Shown here: positions 8,751-17,773 of the stretch, piece by piece | Numbering within the stretch: the first letter of the stretch is position 1 | Layout of the letters: each line of letters starts with the position of its first letter | Virus record (IMG/VR): IMGVR_UViG_3300050821_003061 | Coordinates: 1-62,352 of that record | Strand: one strand, 5' to 3' | DNA from: a virus | Length of the DNA stretch: 62,352 bases | The notes under the pieces: generated by a model | Seen by the model: the letters and a program-made list of their open reading frames with translations, nothing else | What the model was told of the DNA's origin: nothing | The model's database searches: none | Program-made: the position numbers and the translations under genes

Positions 8751-9573
8751 TAACAACTGGCGGAATTAGGAACGTATCGCAAAATGCAGTTCTGCGATGC
8801 TCCCGATGGAGAACAGAAAGGTCTCAATCGTGGAGATTTGTTCCACTGGAATGTTTCGCGAAAAGTGTAGGCATTCCTTAAAGCCTGCTATATGCTGGAA
8901 CAGCTTCAAAAGACCGGCTCTCCTGATCATGGAAGAATGAGCGGTACACGGAGCCAATCAGCAGGAAACCTTAATGGTAAGCGAAGCAGAAATGGGATGG
9001 CTTGCCGGGATTATCGACGGAGAGGGAACGATTGTTCTTTTTGTCGGCTTTAGGAAAGGCGGCAAACTTAACACAGCCTCTCCCCAGGTTATCATCGGCA
9101 ACACGGAAAAGGTAATGATCGAGAAGGTGGCCGATATCTACGGTCGCCTTGGCGTAGGTGTCCATATTTATCACCATGAGCCAAAATCAGCCTGTGGTGT
9201 TCCTGGCCGCGTCTTGTCAAAATACAAGACAATGTATCACGCAAGCGTCGTCGGCTTCCAACGGACACAGAAGCTCCTAACCGTGATTTCTCCATATCTA
9301 ATTACGGTCAAGCGGCAAAAGGCCGAGGCCGTACTTCGCTTCATCGAGCAACGCGGCAAGAAAATCTTCAAGGACGGGAAATTCCGGTGCGGCCAATTCC
9401 AAGGCAGCAAATACGACATCGATGATCTAACTATGATCAGAGATATCGTCGCAAGCGGATCACGATCCAAGAAATTGCCGCTCATCGAAGGGCTCCTCAG
9501 AGACTACACGCAGGCGCGAGACGCACAACCTCGCATGATATAGTCCGAACTCCCGCGAAATCGGGAGAGCGCG
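8751..9573 (+). ncRNA. Group I intron in the major capsid gene
   Basis: The 5' splice site follows T8750. Exon bases 8743-8750 pair perfectly with 8760-8767, with U8750-G8760 wobble (P1). A hairpin ATCGCA/TGCGAT (8776-8781, 8793-8798) suits P2. P4 is formed by TGCTG (8893-8897) and CAGCA (8959-8963), within the conserved P and Q elements. The R element (TCAGAGACTACA, 9497-9508) and S element (GATATAGTCC, about 9537-9546) pair as GACTA/TAGTC in P7. A CTCCCG/CGGGAG hairpin (9550-9555, 9562-9567) fits P9. The 3' end is placed after G9573 because that keeps the capsid frame; G9574 would not. The intron carries a homing endonuclease gene. Confidence 0.85.
8974..9543 (+). CDS. LAGLIDADG homing endonuclease, intron-encoded
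   Basis: A 189-residue protein with the motif LAGIIDGEG at residues 10-18, the metal-binding dodecapeptide of LAGLIDADG enzymes, in a single-motif architecture that should act as a homodimer. It would cut intronless capsid genes at the exon junction and spread the intron by repair. The Shine-Dalgarno sequence (CAGGAAACC) lies inside the Q element, and the TAG stop lies inside the S element, so translation and intron folding must compete. Only this gene separates the two capsid exons. Confidence 0.9.
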   Translation: MVSEAEMGWLAGIIDGEGTIVLFVGFRKGGKLNTASPQVIIGNTEKVMIEKVADIYGRLGVGVHIYHHEPKSACGVPGRVLSKYKTMYHASVVGFQRTQKLLTVISPYLITVKRQKAEAVLRFIEQRGKKIFKDGKFRCGQFQGSKYDIDDLTMIRDIVASGSRSKKLPLIEGLLRDYTQARDAQPRMI

Positions 9574-10443
9574 GCAGAAATGACGCGCCGCCAGCACCCC
9601 GCTGGTCAACAAGCAACAGCAAGCTACACCAATATCGGCACTCAAGGGCGCCAGCTCGACGAGCGCCAGGCAATGCCCGAGGGCGGCTTTACGATCCTAC
9701 AGCGGACGCTGACGATCACCGAAGCCGGTATCTCGGTGCCATTCACCGGCAAACTGATGGACCTCGCCAAGCATGACATCATGGCGATCATCAATCAGAC
9801 GCTGAAAAACGACGCCAGGAAATACTTCGACATCCAGGCCTTCTTGCAGTTCAAGCAGACCCCGCTTCGAGCTGCACCAACAGGCGGAACTTCCCTCACG
9901 TCAGTCACGGTCTCAACGGCTGGCTCAACGGCGATCACCAACAACGTCGGCCTGAACACCGGGCATATCAAGGCTCTTTCAGACTACATGAAAGAAGCCA
10001 ACATCCCGCCGTTCAAAGACGACGACTACATGATGATCTCGCGGCCGACGACATACCGGCCGTTTAAGAACACCCTCGAAGGCATCAAGCAGTACACGGT
10101 CCTTGGCATCGCCGAAATCTTCTCCGGCGAAATCGGACGCTACGAAAACACCCGCTTCATTGAACAGACGTTCATCCCGGCGGGCGGTTCCGATGCTTCG
10201 GTTCTCTTCGATCCTTACGCGCAAGTAGCCGATCCATGGGCGAACGGACAATCCTCATGGGCCTTCCTGTTCGGCGCCGATACCGTGACGGAAGCGATTG
10301 CTCTTCCCGAGGAAATCAGGGCGAAAATCCCCGACGACTACGGAAGATCGCGCGGCGTTGCTTGGTACTACCTCGGCGGCTTCGGCATCGCCCATCCCGA
10401 CGCGGCAAACGCCAAAATCGTCATGTGGGATTCCGCAACTTAA
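9574..10443 (+). CDS. Major capsid protein, exon 2 (N4-gp56 family)
   Basis: The bulk of the capsid protein. It contains 'MPEGGFTILQRTLTITE', 'SVPFTGKL', 'LPEEIRAKIPDDYGRSRGVAWY', and the final 'GGFGIAHPDAANA', all characteristic of N4-gp56-type shells. The natural N-terminus is exon 1; spliced length would be about 324 residues, normal for the family. An ATG at 9580 could be mistaken for a gene start, but no good ribosome binding site precedes it and the family N-terminus would be missing. It is followed by two hairpins. Confidence 0.9.
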   Translation, partial: AEMTRRQHPAGQQATASYTNIGTQGRQLDERQAMPEGGFTILQRTLTITEAGISVPFTGKLMDLAKHDIMAIINQTLKNDARKYFDIQAFLQFKQTPLRAAPTGGTSLTSVTVSTAGSTAITNNVGLNTGHIKALSDYMKEANIPPFKDDDYMMISRPTTYRPFKNTLEGIKQYTVLGIAEIFSGEIGRYENTRFIEQTFIPAGGSDASVLFDPYAQVADPWANGQSSWAFLFGADTVTEAIALPEEIRAKIPDDYGRSRGVAWYYLGGFGIAHPDAANAKIVMWDSAT

Positions 10444-10446
10444 AAT

Positions 10447-10505
10447 AGAGAAAGGGGACTTTCTCTAACTGACAACCTATTGATGGCGCGTCACTATTTC
10501 GCGCC
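10447..10505 (+). terminator. Paired hairpins after the capsid gene
   Basis: Two inverted repeats lie just after the capsid stop: AGAGAAA/TTTCTCT (10447-10453, 10460-10466) and GGCGCG/CGCGCC (10485-10490, 10500-10505). Neither has a proper T-run. They may protect or attenuate the abundant capsid mRNA rather than fully terminate it. Confidence 0.45.
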
Positions 10506-10538
10506 GTCCCCCCTTATCTCTAGCCACAGGAGGGCGCG

Positions 10539-11054
10539 ATGCCCGGTGCAGCTTACAACGTAAATAGTCCTTTGCTGATTACCATGCGGTATCCAGCCTT
10601 GGCTTTCGGCGGCGCCATCACGGCGCTGAATATCCCGGTCCCGGCCGGGTGGGTTGCGTCAGTGCGCGGTATCATGGCGATCTGCACGACGACCTTCGTG
10701 GGCGCCACGACCAATTGGGGCGTCATCCAAGTCGGCGATGGCACGACCGTCAATAAGTTCGGGCAGCTACAAACGAACCTGACGGCCGCGCCGTTTACGG
10801 CTGGTCAGACCAAGATGATCTTGGACAAGCCACCGCCGCTCGCCGGCCTTACGGCCGCGGGCCTCGGCACGTCGGACCAAAGCGGCATGACCGGGCGCAA
10901 TCCGGCTAATGCGCCGGTCTCCGGCGTTTCAGGATCGTTCTTGTTCGCGAGTTCGACGACCGGTCTCGTTGTGTCGTTCGTTGTCCCGTCCGGCGCCGGG
11001 AATGCTGGCGTGGCCGATGTTGCCATCGTCTACGAACTATCCGACGTAGGCTGA
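10539..11054 (+). CDS. Probable virion structural protein next to the capsid gene
   Basis: A 171-residue beta-rich protein rich in Ala, Gly, Thr and Val with no charged clusters, preceded by a strong ribosome binding site (CAGGAGGGCGCG). Location directly after the major capsid gene and this composition fit a minor capsid or decoration protein. No specific family is recognised. Confidence 0.6.
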   Translation: MPGAAYNVNSPLLITMRYPALAFGGAITALNIPVPAGWVASVRGIMAICTTTFVGATTNWGVIQVGDGTTVNKFGQLQTNLTAAPFTAGQTKMILDKPPPLAGLTAAGLGTSDQSGMTGRNPANAPVSGVSGSFLFASSTTGLVVSFVVPSGAGNAGVADVAIVYELSDVG

Positions 11055-11068
11055 AACAGGAGGCTCAA

Positions 11069-11347
11069 ATGAGCTTTAACGCACGCGCCCCGATCTACAT
11101 TCTTAAGCCGCTAGGCCGTAACTCGGCTACGCGGCACGAAGAGGACCGGACGGGAGACGACCGCCTGAACCAAACCGGGATGGAGGTTGCGCGAGCCGGG
11201 TACGAAGTGCTCGACCGCACGACGCGCGCCGAGCCCTTCTTCCCATTTGGCGTTCCTCGCGCGCCGAGCAAGGCGCCGGCCATCCCGTCGAACACTAGCG
11301 CCGATCCGCATTGGGATCGCACCACCATAAAAGTTGGAGAACTCTGA
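11069..11347 (+). CDS. Hypothetical protein after the capsid gene
   Basis: A 92-residue basic/acidic mixed protein (MSFNARAPIY...) with a Pro-rich C-terminus. A GGAGG-type site lies upstream. It overlaps the next start (TGATG). No function can be inferred beyond membership of the head operon. Confidence 0.6.
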   Translation: MSFNARAPIYILKPLGRNSATRHEEDRTGDDRLNQTGMEVARAGYEVLDRTTRAEPFFPFGVPRAPSKAPAIPSNTSADPHWDRTTIKVGEL

Positions 11348-11655
11348 TGAAAAGAACGAAGAGCAACGGCATCGACGACAAGGTGCCTGACATGACCGAA
11401 ACCGGCCATTCCGGCAAGACGAATGGCGGCACGTACCGTACAAAGGCGGATTTTGGGCAAACGATCATCTGCTATCATCCGCTCGATCGCTCGACGATGT
11501 ACGGCAAAGAGAGCGAGGAATGCGGGCGAGAACTCGCGGGCGCCGACGATGATCTCGGGCATTCGCTCGACGGAGCCAAGGTCTCGCGCGCGGCCGTGAC
11601 CGGCCCGGATCGGCGCGGCGCGAAGGACACCACGATCAAATCAGCGACAAGGTAA
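11347..11655 (+). CDS. Hypothetical protein in the head operon
   Basis: A 102-residue, Lys/Asp/Gly-rich, probably poorly ordered protein beginning MKRTKSNGID. The ATG at 11347 shares a base with the previous stop and is preferred over an in-frame start 36 bases upstream. Function unknown. Confidence 0.6.
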   Translation: MKRTKSNGIDDKVPDMTETGHSGKTNGGTYRTKADFGQTIICYHPLDRSTMYGKESEECGRELAGADDDLGHSLDGAKVSRAAVTGPDRRGAKDTTIKSATR

Positions 11656-11659
11656 GCCG

Positions 11660-12139
11660 ATGCCTACCGTTCCCTCAGACCAGCTCGTCAAGCTGGACAA
11701 AGGCAAGCCGTTCTCTGTGGTCGTTCCCCCCGAAAATGGAGCCCATTTTTTCCAAGATGGGTTCTATTTCACTCACCATGGAGAACTCGCTCCAGACATG
11801 CTAGACGCCGATGCCCACGAGCGATTACGCAAGCTGGAAAACCGCAAGATGGCCGATGCCGCCGCGAACGAGGCGCGCAGGAAATTCATGGAGCAATCGG
11901 GTCTTTCCGCTGCCGATCTTGAGGGCGAAGACGCGCTCACGAACGTCATGCAAGCCGCGACCGTGGACACTGGTGTCATCGATCTCATCGGCTGGGCGAA
12001 GGGCGAGAAGCAGTACCCGTTCTTCGCCGTCCGCAAGGCCGTCAAAGATCAATACGCCTATGCTGGCGATACAAGGGACGCGATCCTTACCTGGATGGTG
12101 GACAACAAAAAGATCGCGGAGCAGGACGTGAACCGATGA
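11660..12139 (+). CDS. Hypothetical protein, head/neck region
   Basis: A 159-residue protein with an N-terminal beta segment (FSVVVPPENGAHFFQDGFYF) followed by helical Ala-rich sequence. Proteins with this order of elements often precede the adaptor in related phage genomes, but no function is established. It overlaps the next tiny gene by ATGA. Confidence 0.6.
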   Translation: MPTVPSDQLVKLDKGKPFSVVVPPENGAHFFQDGFYFTHHGELAPDMLDADAHERLRKLENRKMADAAANEARRKFMEQSGLSAADLEGEDALTNVMQAATVDTGVIDLIGWAKGEKQYPFFAVRKAVKDQYAYAGDTRDAILTWMVDNKKIAEQDVNR

Positions 12140-12234
12140 TCTTAGATTTTGCGGACCTAAACCTACTCAATTGTGGTTTAGCGGGCATCATCTGGTTGTT
12201 GGCCTTATGGCACCAGGACATCACGGAGGTATGA
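12136..12234 (+). CDS. Tiny membrane protein in the neck region
   Basis: A 32-residue protein with a hydrophobic stretch (LAGIIWLLALW) near its centre. Start overlaps the preceding stop. The GGAGG inside its own end serves as ribosome binding site for the following tiny gene. Confidence 0.5.
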   Translation: MILDFADLNLLNCGLAGIIWLLALWHQDITEV

Positions 12235-12235
12235 A

Positions 12236-12358
12236 ATGCGGACCGAATCCACCGGCATAAGCTGGCGCGAAATGCTGATCATCGGGTCACTCGGTGTAAT
12301 GGCGATCGTGTTGCAGGCGATCATGTTCGTGTTCAGCGTTTTTAACGCGGCACAATGA
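12236..12358 (+). CDS. Tiny membrane protein before the adaptor
   Basis: A 40-residue protein, one hydrophobic helix preceded by a short charged N-terminus (MRTESTGISWREM). It has a GGAGG ribosome binding site and its stop overlaps the adaptor ATG. Function unknown. Confidence 0.55.
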   Translation: MRTESTGISWREMLIIGSLGVMAIVLQAIMFVFSVFNAAQ

Positions 12359-13077
12359 ACTACACTGACCTGATCGGGCCGAAGACGACCCCTGGCTCGA
12401 TCGCCAACTACGCCAATTACGGGCTCGCGCCAGCAACGGAAGTCCTGCTCGACGCCCAGGCGCTTATCTATCAAAGGTTGCGCGTTCGCGAAATGCGCGT
12501 CGGCCCATATCCGATCTCGCTTGTCGTCGGCGCGATCACCGCCCCTTTGCCGCCCGGCTTCCTCGATCCGATTTCGGTGCATGATTCGTTTTTCTCTCCT
12601 GTCCGCATGAAGGACCCGGAGTCGCTGCTAAGACGTCGATTTGTGACCCCTCAGACAGGCGATTTTGCCTTCCCTGACTTCAATCCCCTAGACTTTTCGA
12701 CGACCGCGATTTGGCAGCAGGGCGTACCGCGCTTCGCTTCCATCTTCGGCGAACAACTTCAATTCGATGTCGCTGCCAATGCGCCGATGATCTATTGGAT
12801 GATTTATTACGGCGCTCCCCCCGTGCTCGGAACGACCGCGCCATCGACGAACACCAACTTTCTAACCAACCGGTATCCGCACATCTTGCGCGCCGCAGTT
12901 CTCGCCGCGGCGGCTGACTTCCGCAAGGATGACGCCGACTATCAAAGGTCTATGCAGCGTCTCACCGGTCTCATCCAAGACGCGAAGACGCAGGATGACC
13001 TCGCGAACCGCGGCATCGAGGTTGATGCCGATTACTCGCACGTGCACAGCGGCCATTACAACGGGGCATCCTTCTAA
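12355..13077 (+). CDS. Head-tail adaptor / tail tubular protein A-like
   Basis: A 240-residue protein. The N-terminal half is beta-rich; the C-terminal region 'LTNRYPHILRAAVLAAAADFRKDDADY' is the helical signature of adaptors of the T7 gp11 / P22 gp4 class, which form the ring below the portal. It sits between capsid and tail genes, exactly where the adaptor belongs, and is followed at a one-base overlap by a tail-collar protein. Family placement rests on that helical motif and position. Confidence 0.65.
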   Translation: MNYTDLIGPKTTPGSIANYANYGLAPATEVLLDAQALIYQRLRVREMRVGPYPISLVVGAITAPLPPGFLDPISVHDSFFSPVRMKDPESLLRRRFVTPQTGDFAFPDFNPLDFSTTAIWQQGVPRFASIFGEQLQFDVAANAPMIYWMIYYGAPPVLGTTAPSTNTNFLTNRYPHILRAAVLAAAADFRKDDADYQRSMQRLTGLIQDAKTQDDLANRGIEVDADYSHVHSGHYNGASF

Positions 13078-14042
13078 TGGCAGTCGTTGATTCCATTTCG
13101 CCGCTCCTCGGTATGACACTGATGGGCGACGGGCTCGATTTTAATACGTGGGGTGACACCGCCAACGCCAATTTTACTACCATCGAGAACGCGATTGCCG
13201 GCGTCAGCGTCATCCCAATCATAGGCCCAACCCAAACTCTAACGATCGCCCAAGCTAGCGCGGCGATTCTTGCTTTCACCGGGGCGCTGACCTCGAACTC
13301 GCTGGTCACGCTTCCGCCGGTATCCAGAAAGTTCATCGTTTCCAATCAGACCACTGGTCCGTTCACGCTGAGTTTGCAGGCAGGCGCGAATGTGCCGGTC
13401 GTAATTCCGGCGGCGTCGAACCAGACCAATATCTATTGGACTGATGGCCAGAATATTTTCAATGCATCGACGAGCGTGGCCGCTGTTACCGCGGCAATCG
13501 CGGCGTATTTGCCGCCTGGTGTAATGCTGCCATTTTCCGGTCAGGTAGCACCTTCCGGGTGGCTGTTTACCAATGGAGCCGCATATCTGATCTCGACATA
13601 TCCGGCGCTAGCGGCGGTCCTTGGAACAACCGGAACGGACGGCGTGTCGTGGAATCAAACCGCGCCGCCCCCAACTGGCTCTTTCCATGTGCCGGATATT
13701 CGCGGTGTTGGAATTCGCGGATGGGACAACGGGAAAGGACTCGACCCGGGGCGTGCTTTTGCATCCTACCAGCCGGATATGTTTGCGTCGCACACCCACG
13801 TTCAAAATCCTCATGCTCACGGGACGACGGAAGCTGGCCATTCGCATAGTTATGGCTCCATCGTTACGTCTAATAGCTTTGGAGCAGGTGGGTCTACCGC
13901 CGTAAATTCCAGCACTCCAGCCAGTACTGGCGCAACGGCGACAGGTCTCTCGATTAATAATGCCACCGCCGTCAACCAAAATACCGGATCGACGGAAACT
14001 GTCGGGAAAAACATAGCCGCTCCTTTCATCATAAGGACGTGA
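13077..14042 (+). CDS. Tail collar-domain fibre protein
   Basis: A 321-residue protein. Residues 155-235 match the phage tail collar domain: 'PPGVMLPFSGQVAPSGWLFTNGAAY', then 'FHVPDIRGVGIRGWD' and 'PDMFASHTH'. The His-rich stretch (HTHVQNPHAH...HSH) fits the metal-coordinating trimer interface seen in several fibre tips. The C-terminus is Ser/Thr/Asn-rich with a final hydrophobic strand typical of trimeric fibres. It lies between the adaptor and the tubular protein. Confidence 0.8.
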   Translation: MAVVDSISPLLGMTLMGDGLDFNTWGDTANANFTTIENAIAGVSVIPIIGPTQTLTIAQASAAILAFTGALTSNSLVTLPPVSRKFIVSNQTTGPFTLSLQAGANVPVVIPAASNQTNIYWTDGQNIFNASTSVAAVTAAIAAYLPPGVMLPFSGQVAPSGWLFTNGAAYLISTYPALAAVLGTTGTDGVSWNQTAPPPTGSFHVPDIRGVGIRGWDNGKGLDPGRAFASYQPDMFASHTHVQNPHAHGTTEAGHSHSYGSIVTSNSFGAGGSTAVNSSTPASTGATATGLSINNATAVNQNTGSTETVGKNIAAPFIIRT

Positions 14043-14043
14043 C

Positions 14044-15681
14044 GTGGGAACCAAATACGATCCGATCCCGCTCGTTGCGCCGCCTGGCTTTCTACTCACC
14101 CAATCGCCACTTGCCTCAAAGGGACGGTTCACCGCTGGCTTCGGGGTTAGGTTCAGAAACAACTTCCCGGAAAAAAGGGCCGGGTTTTCGGCGCTCACCA
14201 CGACGCCGCTCACGGGGGTCCCACGCGGGTCATTCGCATGGAACGACCTGACCGGGCGCGAATTGATCGGCGTCGGAACCGCCTCTAACCTCTATGCCAT
14301 CCCGGACACGAATTTTGTTCCGATGGACATCACGCCGCCGGGGCTAGTGGCCGGGAACACCTATCAGACGCAACTGTTCGGCTGGGGCACTGGATATTTT
14401 GGAAAAGGGGCCTGGGGCAGATCGCAGCCAGGTCAATTCATCATCGGACAGCCACGCATCTGGTCGATGGGGAATTTCGGCAGGATAGGGTTGTTTTGTC
14501 CTGGCGGTCCTGGCGGCATTTATTTTTGGGACCCGGCTGCACTTGTCGGCCAAGCGGCCATTGTGCCGACCGCTCCGACTGCGGCCGGAATTGTATCGAC
14601 ATCAGATAATCTCGTCATTGCCTATGGCACGAACTTCAATCCCGCCACGCAACTTGCCGGCGGCCCAAGCGATCCGTTGCAAATATGGAATGCCGCGCAA
14701 GGCGATTACACGAATTGGAACACGACCGCGATTGCGGGCGAGTCCGGCGCGCCATCGCAAGTTCGCAGGATAAACGAGGGCAACGCAATCATCGCGGCGG
14801 CCGATCTCGGCACGCACATCACGCTTTTCTGGACAGATTTCTCGCTTCACGCGCTCCAGTACACCGGATCACAGTTCGTCTTTGATGAATATCCCGTGGG
14901 GCTTCAATGTGGCCTCATCGGACCAATGGCTTTTGCTGTGGTGAATTCGACGGCGTACTGGATGAGCACGCAGGGATTTTTCGTTTATTCCGGCGGCGTG
15001 TCGGCCATTCCAAATCAGGACGACATTCGAGAGTTTGTGTTTGGTGCAAACGCGGCGACTCCTGGGGCTCTCACCGCGTCCGCGGTTGCCAATGTCGTAT
15101 GCTGGTACGATCAATTCTTCAACGAAGTGTCTTGGGCGATCCCGATCAACGGCAGCTTAGAGAACTCGGTCATCGTTATCTACAATATCTCTGGCCAGTT
15201 CTGGTACACCGACACGATGATTGTCGAGCGGACATCCGCGGCGAGCCTATCGAGCCCGATAACAAACCCGTTGTTTTTCGGTACTGATGGACTGCTCTAC
15301 GAGGACAATGTTGGTCTCGATGCAAACGGCGTCGATAAGCCGTGGTCGCTCACCTACGGCTTGGTTGAGGCAGGCTCCTTTGGAACCTCCCAAGTGGCCG
15401 TGATTGCCGGCCAGGCGTGGATCGAAGCGCTTGGAATTTTCCTCGATATGCAACGGCAAATCGGGAACGTGACGGCAACCATGACGGCATTCGATAGGAC
15501 ACAACCAGGCTCGCCAATCGTCGATACCGCGATCGGAACCGCTGACCCAACAACGTCATTGATCGACATGCGCGTATCTGGAAGACAGCTCGCCTTGACC
15601 ATTTCCGGCGACGGGCTCGGTTGCGATTTCAGGCTCGGCGTGCCGCGGATCGAAATGGGCATCAGCGGGACTAGAAGGTAA
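14044..15681 (+). CDS. Tail tubular / DNA stabilisation protein (gp10- or gp12-like)
   Basis: A 545-residue protein with a GTG start. It is beta-rich throughout, with repeating strand-turn units and aromatic/Gly motifs ('LFGWGTGYFGKG', 'NTTAIAGESGAPSQVRRINEGNA', 'VNSTAYWMSTQGFFVYSGG') typical of the beta-propeller nozzle proteins of podoviruses. These include T7 gp12 and P22 gp10, which plug and extend the tail tube. Position after the adaptor and before ejection proteins supports this. No catalytic residues are expected. Confidence 0.65.
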   Translation: MGTKYDPIPLVAPPGFLLTQSPLASKGRFTAGFGVRFRNNFPEKRAGFSALTTTPLTGVPRGSFAWNDLTGRELIGVGTASNLYAIPDTNFVPMDITPPGLVAGNTYQTQLFGWGTGYFGKGAWGRSQPGQFIIGQPRIWSMGNFGRIGLFCPGGPGGIYFWDPAALVGQAAIVPTAPTAAGIVSTSDNLVIAYGTNFNPATQLAGGPSDPLQIWNAAQGDYTNWNTTAIAGESGAPSQVRRINEGNAIIAAADLGTHITLFWTDFSLHALQYTGSQFVFDEYPVGLQCGLIGPMAFAVVNSTAYWMSTQGFFVYSGGVSAIPNQDDIREFVFGANAATPGALTASAVANVVCWYDQFFNEVSWAIPINGSLENSVIVIYNISGQFWYTDTMIVERTSAASLSSPITNPLFFGTDGLLYEDNVGLDANGVDKPWSLTYGLVEAGSFGTSQVAVIAGQAWIEALGIFLDMQRQIGNVTATMTAFDRTQPGSPIVDTAIGTADPTTSLIDMRVSGRQLALTISGDGLGCDFRLGVPRIEMGISGTRR

Positions 15682-15687
15682 AGGCCG

Positions 15688-17772
15688 GTGCGCGCGCTTT
15701 CCTTAACCGGGATGCCGCCGCCAAACGCTTCGACCGATGCCAAGCTCGCCTGGTGTATGCAGGCGCTTACGACGATCGCCGCGTTCTCCCGGCAAGAGGG
15801 AAGCACGCTAGCCGACGCTTATACCATAAAGGCTCCTACCCCGCCGCTCAGAAAACTCGATGTTACCAACAACACGCCTACGCAAACGGCGGAGGTTCTC
15901 GCCACCTTTCTTCGCGACATGCAGAAGCGCGGCGTGCAGGGTGGCGACGGAGTTACCGCCGAAGACGAAGGCGGCGGCGGCCCGCCAGGACCGCCCGGTC
16001 CCACGGGGCCTTCCGGTCCGGCAGGTTCCTCGGGTCCGGCAGGTCCTACGGGGCCTGCGGGTGCTGCCGGTCCGACAGGTTCCTCCGGGCCGGCAGGTGC
16101 TTCTGGGGCAAGCGGGCCTCCAGGTCCGATACTCTTCTTCGATCCGGCCGAGCCCGATGAACCGGCCATGGTGCCAGGTCAGGCGGGTGCGGCTGGCCTG
16201 CCAGGCTCCCCTGGCTCTCCGGGCGCGCCCGGTCCGCAAGGCGCCACTGCGTACCTTGAGGGGCCGGAGGCGGACGAGCCGATCGTCATTCCCGGCGCAC
16301 CAGGCCAGTCAGGCGCGCCAGGTCTGACGGGCGCTCCGGGGCCTATCGGACCTCCAGTCTATTTAGAGGCTCCCGAGGCTGACGAACCGCTTCCTGGTCC
16401 GCCAGGCGCGCCTGGCTTGCAGGGCATACCAGGCATTCCGGGGCCGGTCGGTCCACCAGTCTATTTGGAAGCTCCAGAAGCCGACGAACCGGTGATGTTC
16501 CCCGGTGTGGCGGGAGCCGCAGGGGCTCCTGGCATTCAGGGGCCTGCCGGGCCGCAGGGCGCGACGGCGTTCCTTGAGGGACCAGAGGCTGATGAGCCTC
16601 TAGTAATACCAGGTCCGGCTGGTTCCCAGGGCTCGCAGGGAACCACTGGTGCGACCGGCGCGCAGGGTCCTCTCGGCCCTGCCGTCTACCTTGAAGCACC
16701 CGAGGCGGATGAGCCTATAGTTCAGCCGGGGCCGCCGGGTTCCCCGGGCACGTCAGGCACGACGGGAGGACAAGGCCCCGCTGGTCCTGCCGTCTATCTC
16801 GAAGCGCCAGAGGCTGACGAACCGATAATCACGCCGGGAGTTGCTGGAACCCCTGGCTCGCCGGGTACGACCGGCGCTCAAGGACCTCTCGGGCCGCCGG
16901 TCTATCTTGAGGCACCGGAGGCCGATGAGCCGATAACGCAGCCAGGCCCCACTGGTTCGCAGGGCATCCAGGGCATCCAGGGCGTACCAGGACCGGTGGG
17001 CCCCCCTGTCTATCTTGAAGCCCCGGAAGCCGACGAGCCCGTGGTTATCCCGGTTGTCGGGCCACAGGGCATTCAGGGAATAACCGGCGCGCAAGGACCT
17101 CTTGGGCCGGCCGTTTACCTTGAGGCTCCAGAGGCGGACGAGGCCGTTGCACTTGGTCCGGTTGTCGGACCGCAGGGCATCCAGGGCATAACGGGCGCGC
17201 AAGGGCCGCTCGGACCGGCAGTCTACCTCGAAGCGCCGGACGCCGATGAGCCGGTAGTCCAGCCAGGTGGACCATCCATTCCAGTGCTGGGATTGGTAGG
17301 GGTGCCTCTGTCAACCGGCGCCGTGACAATCGCCGCGACGGTTACCCCAACTAGTTGTGGAGTATCTTATTCAACACCACCATGTAATACAACGCAAATA
17401 TATAGACTGACAGCCATTGGTACATACACGGCTGTGTCGAGTGCCACGGCTAGGAGCGCTGAGGCGATAGTTAAATGGGGGGCTAATCTTGGCGGCATTA
17501 CATTGCCGGTCGCATTATCCACTGCTCAAACTACTAACTTCCGTCTTGAGTTTTTTGTTGTTGGTGCTTCTTCTTCAACAGCATATCTAACAGGCTCAAT
17601 ATTTACATCTTTAAATTCTACTACCGGGGTGTTTTCACAGATTAACATAGCACCGGTAACCAGTAGTACAACAGGGGCAACGACTAACATCTTCCTCGAA
17701 TTCGCGATGACTGTCGTTGTGACCGGCGACATATGGACTATTCAGCAGGCAATAATCGAAAGGCTTCAGTGA
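15688..17772 (+). CDS. Collagen-like fibre with [10 protein letters not shown] spacers
   Basis: A 694-residue protein (GTG start). The first 95 residues are a helical head. Residues about 96-530 consist of Gly-X-Y collagen triplets broken by eleven copies of an acidic spacer, consensus (V/A)[10 protein letters not shown], most preceded by GP(P/A). The C-terminal 165 residues form a beta-rich Thr/Ser domain likely to be the trimerising, receptor-binding tip. The last part (from about 17320) is visibly more AT-rich than the shaft, suggesting exchange of the tip by recombination. Confidence 0.8.
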   Translation: MRALSLTGMPPPNASTDAKLAWCMQALTTIAAFSRQEGSTLADAYTIKAPTPPLRKLDVTNNTPTQTAEVLATFLRDMQKRGVQGGDGVTAEDEGGGGPPGPPGPTGPSGPAGSSGPAGPTGPAGAAGPTGSSGPAGASGASGPPGPILFFDPAEPDEPAMVPGQAGAAGLPGSPGSPGAPGPQGATAYLEGPEADEPIVIPGAPGQSGAPGLTGAPGPIGPPVYLEAPEADEPLPGPPGAPGLQGIPGIPGPVGPPVYLEAPEADEPVMFPGVAGAAGAPGIQGPAGPQGATAFLEGPEADEPLVIPGPAGSQGSQGTTGATGAQGPLGPAVYLEAPEADEPIVQPGPPGSPGTSGTTGGQGPAGPAVYLEAPEADEPIITPGVAGTPGSPGTTGAQGPLGPPVYLEAPEADEPITQPGPTGSQGIQGIQGVPGPVGPPVYLEAPEADEPVVIPVVGPQGIQGITGAQGPLGPAVYLEAPEADEAVALGPVVGPQGIQGITGAQGPLGPAVYLEAPDADEPVVQPGGPSIPVLGLVGVPLSTGAVTIAATVTPTSCGVSYSTPPCNTTQIYRLTAIGTYTAVSSATARSAEAIVKWGANLGGITLPVALSTAQTTNFRLEFFVVGASSSTAYLTGSIFTSLNSTTGVFSQINIAPVTSSTTGATTNIFLEFAMTVVVTGDIWTIQQAIIERLQ
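15979..17265 (+). repeat. Collagen-like and acidic-spacer repeat tract
   Basis: Gly-X-Y coding tract with eleven acidic spacers at roughly 80-120 base intervals. Spacers 3-11 are almost identical at protein level, while the triplet blocks between vary in length. Confidence 0.85.
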
Positions 17773-17773
17773 A

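Noticed and set aside
9580-9582. ATG of exon 2 as an independent capsid gene start
   Set aside because: It would remove the conserved family N-terminus, has no good ribosome binding site, and the intron signals explain the gap.
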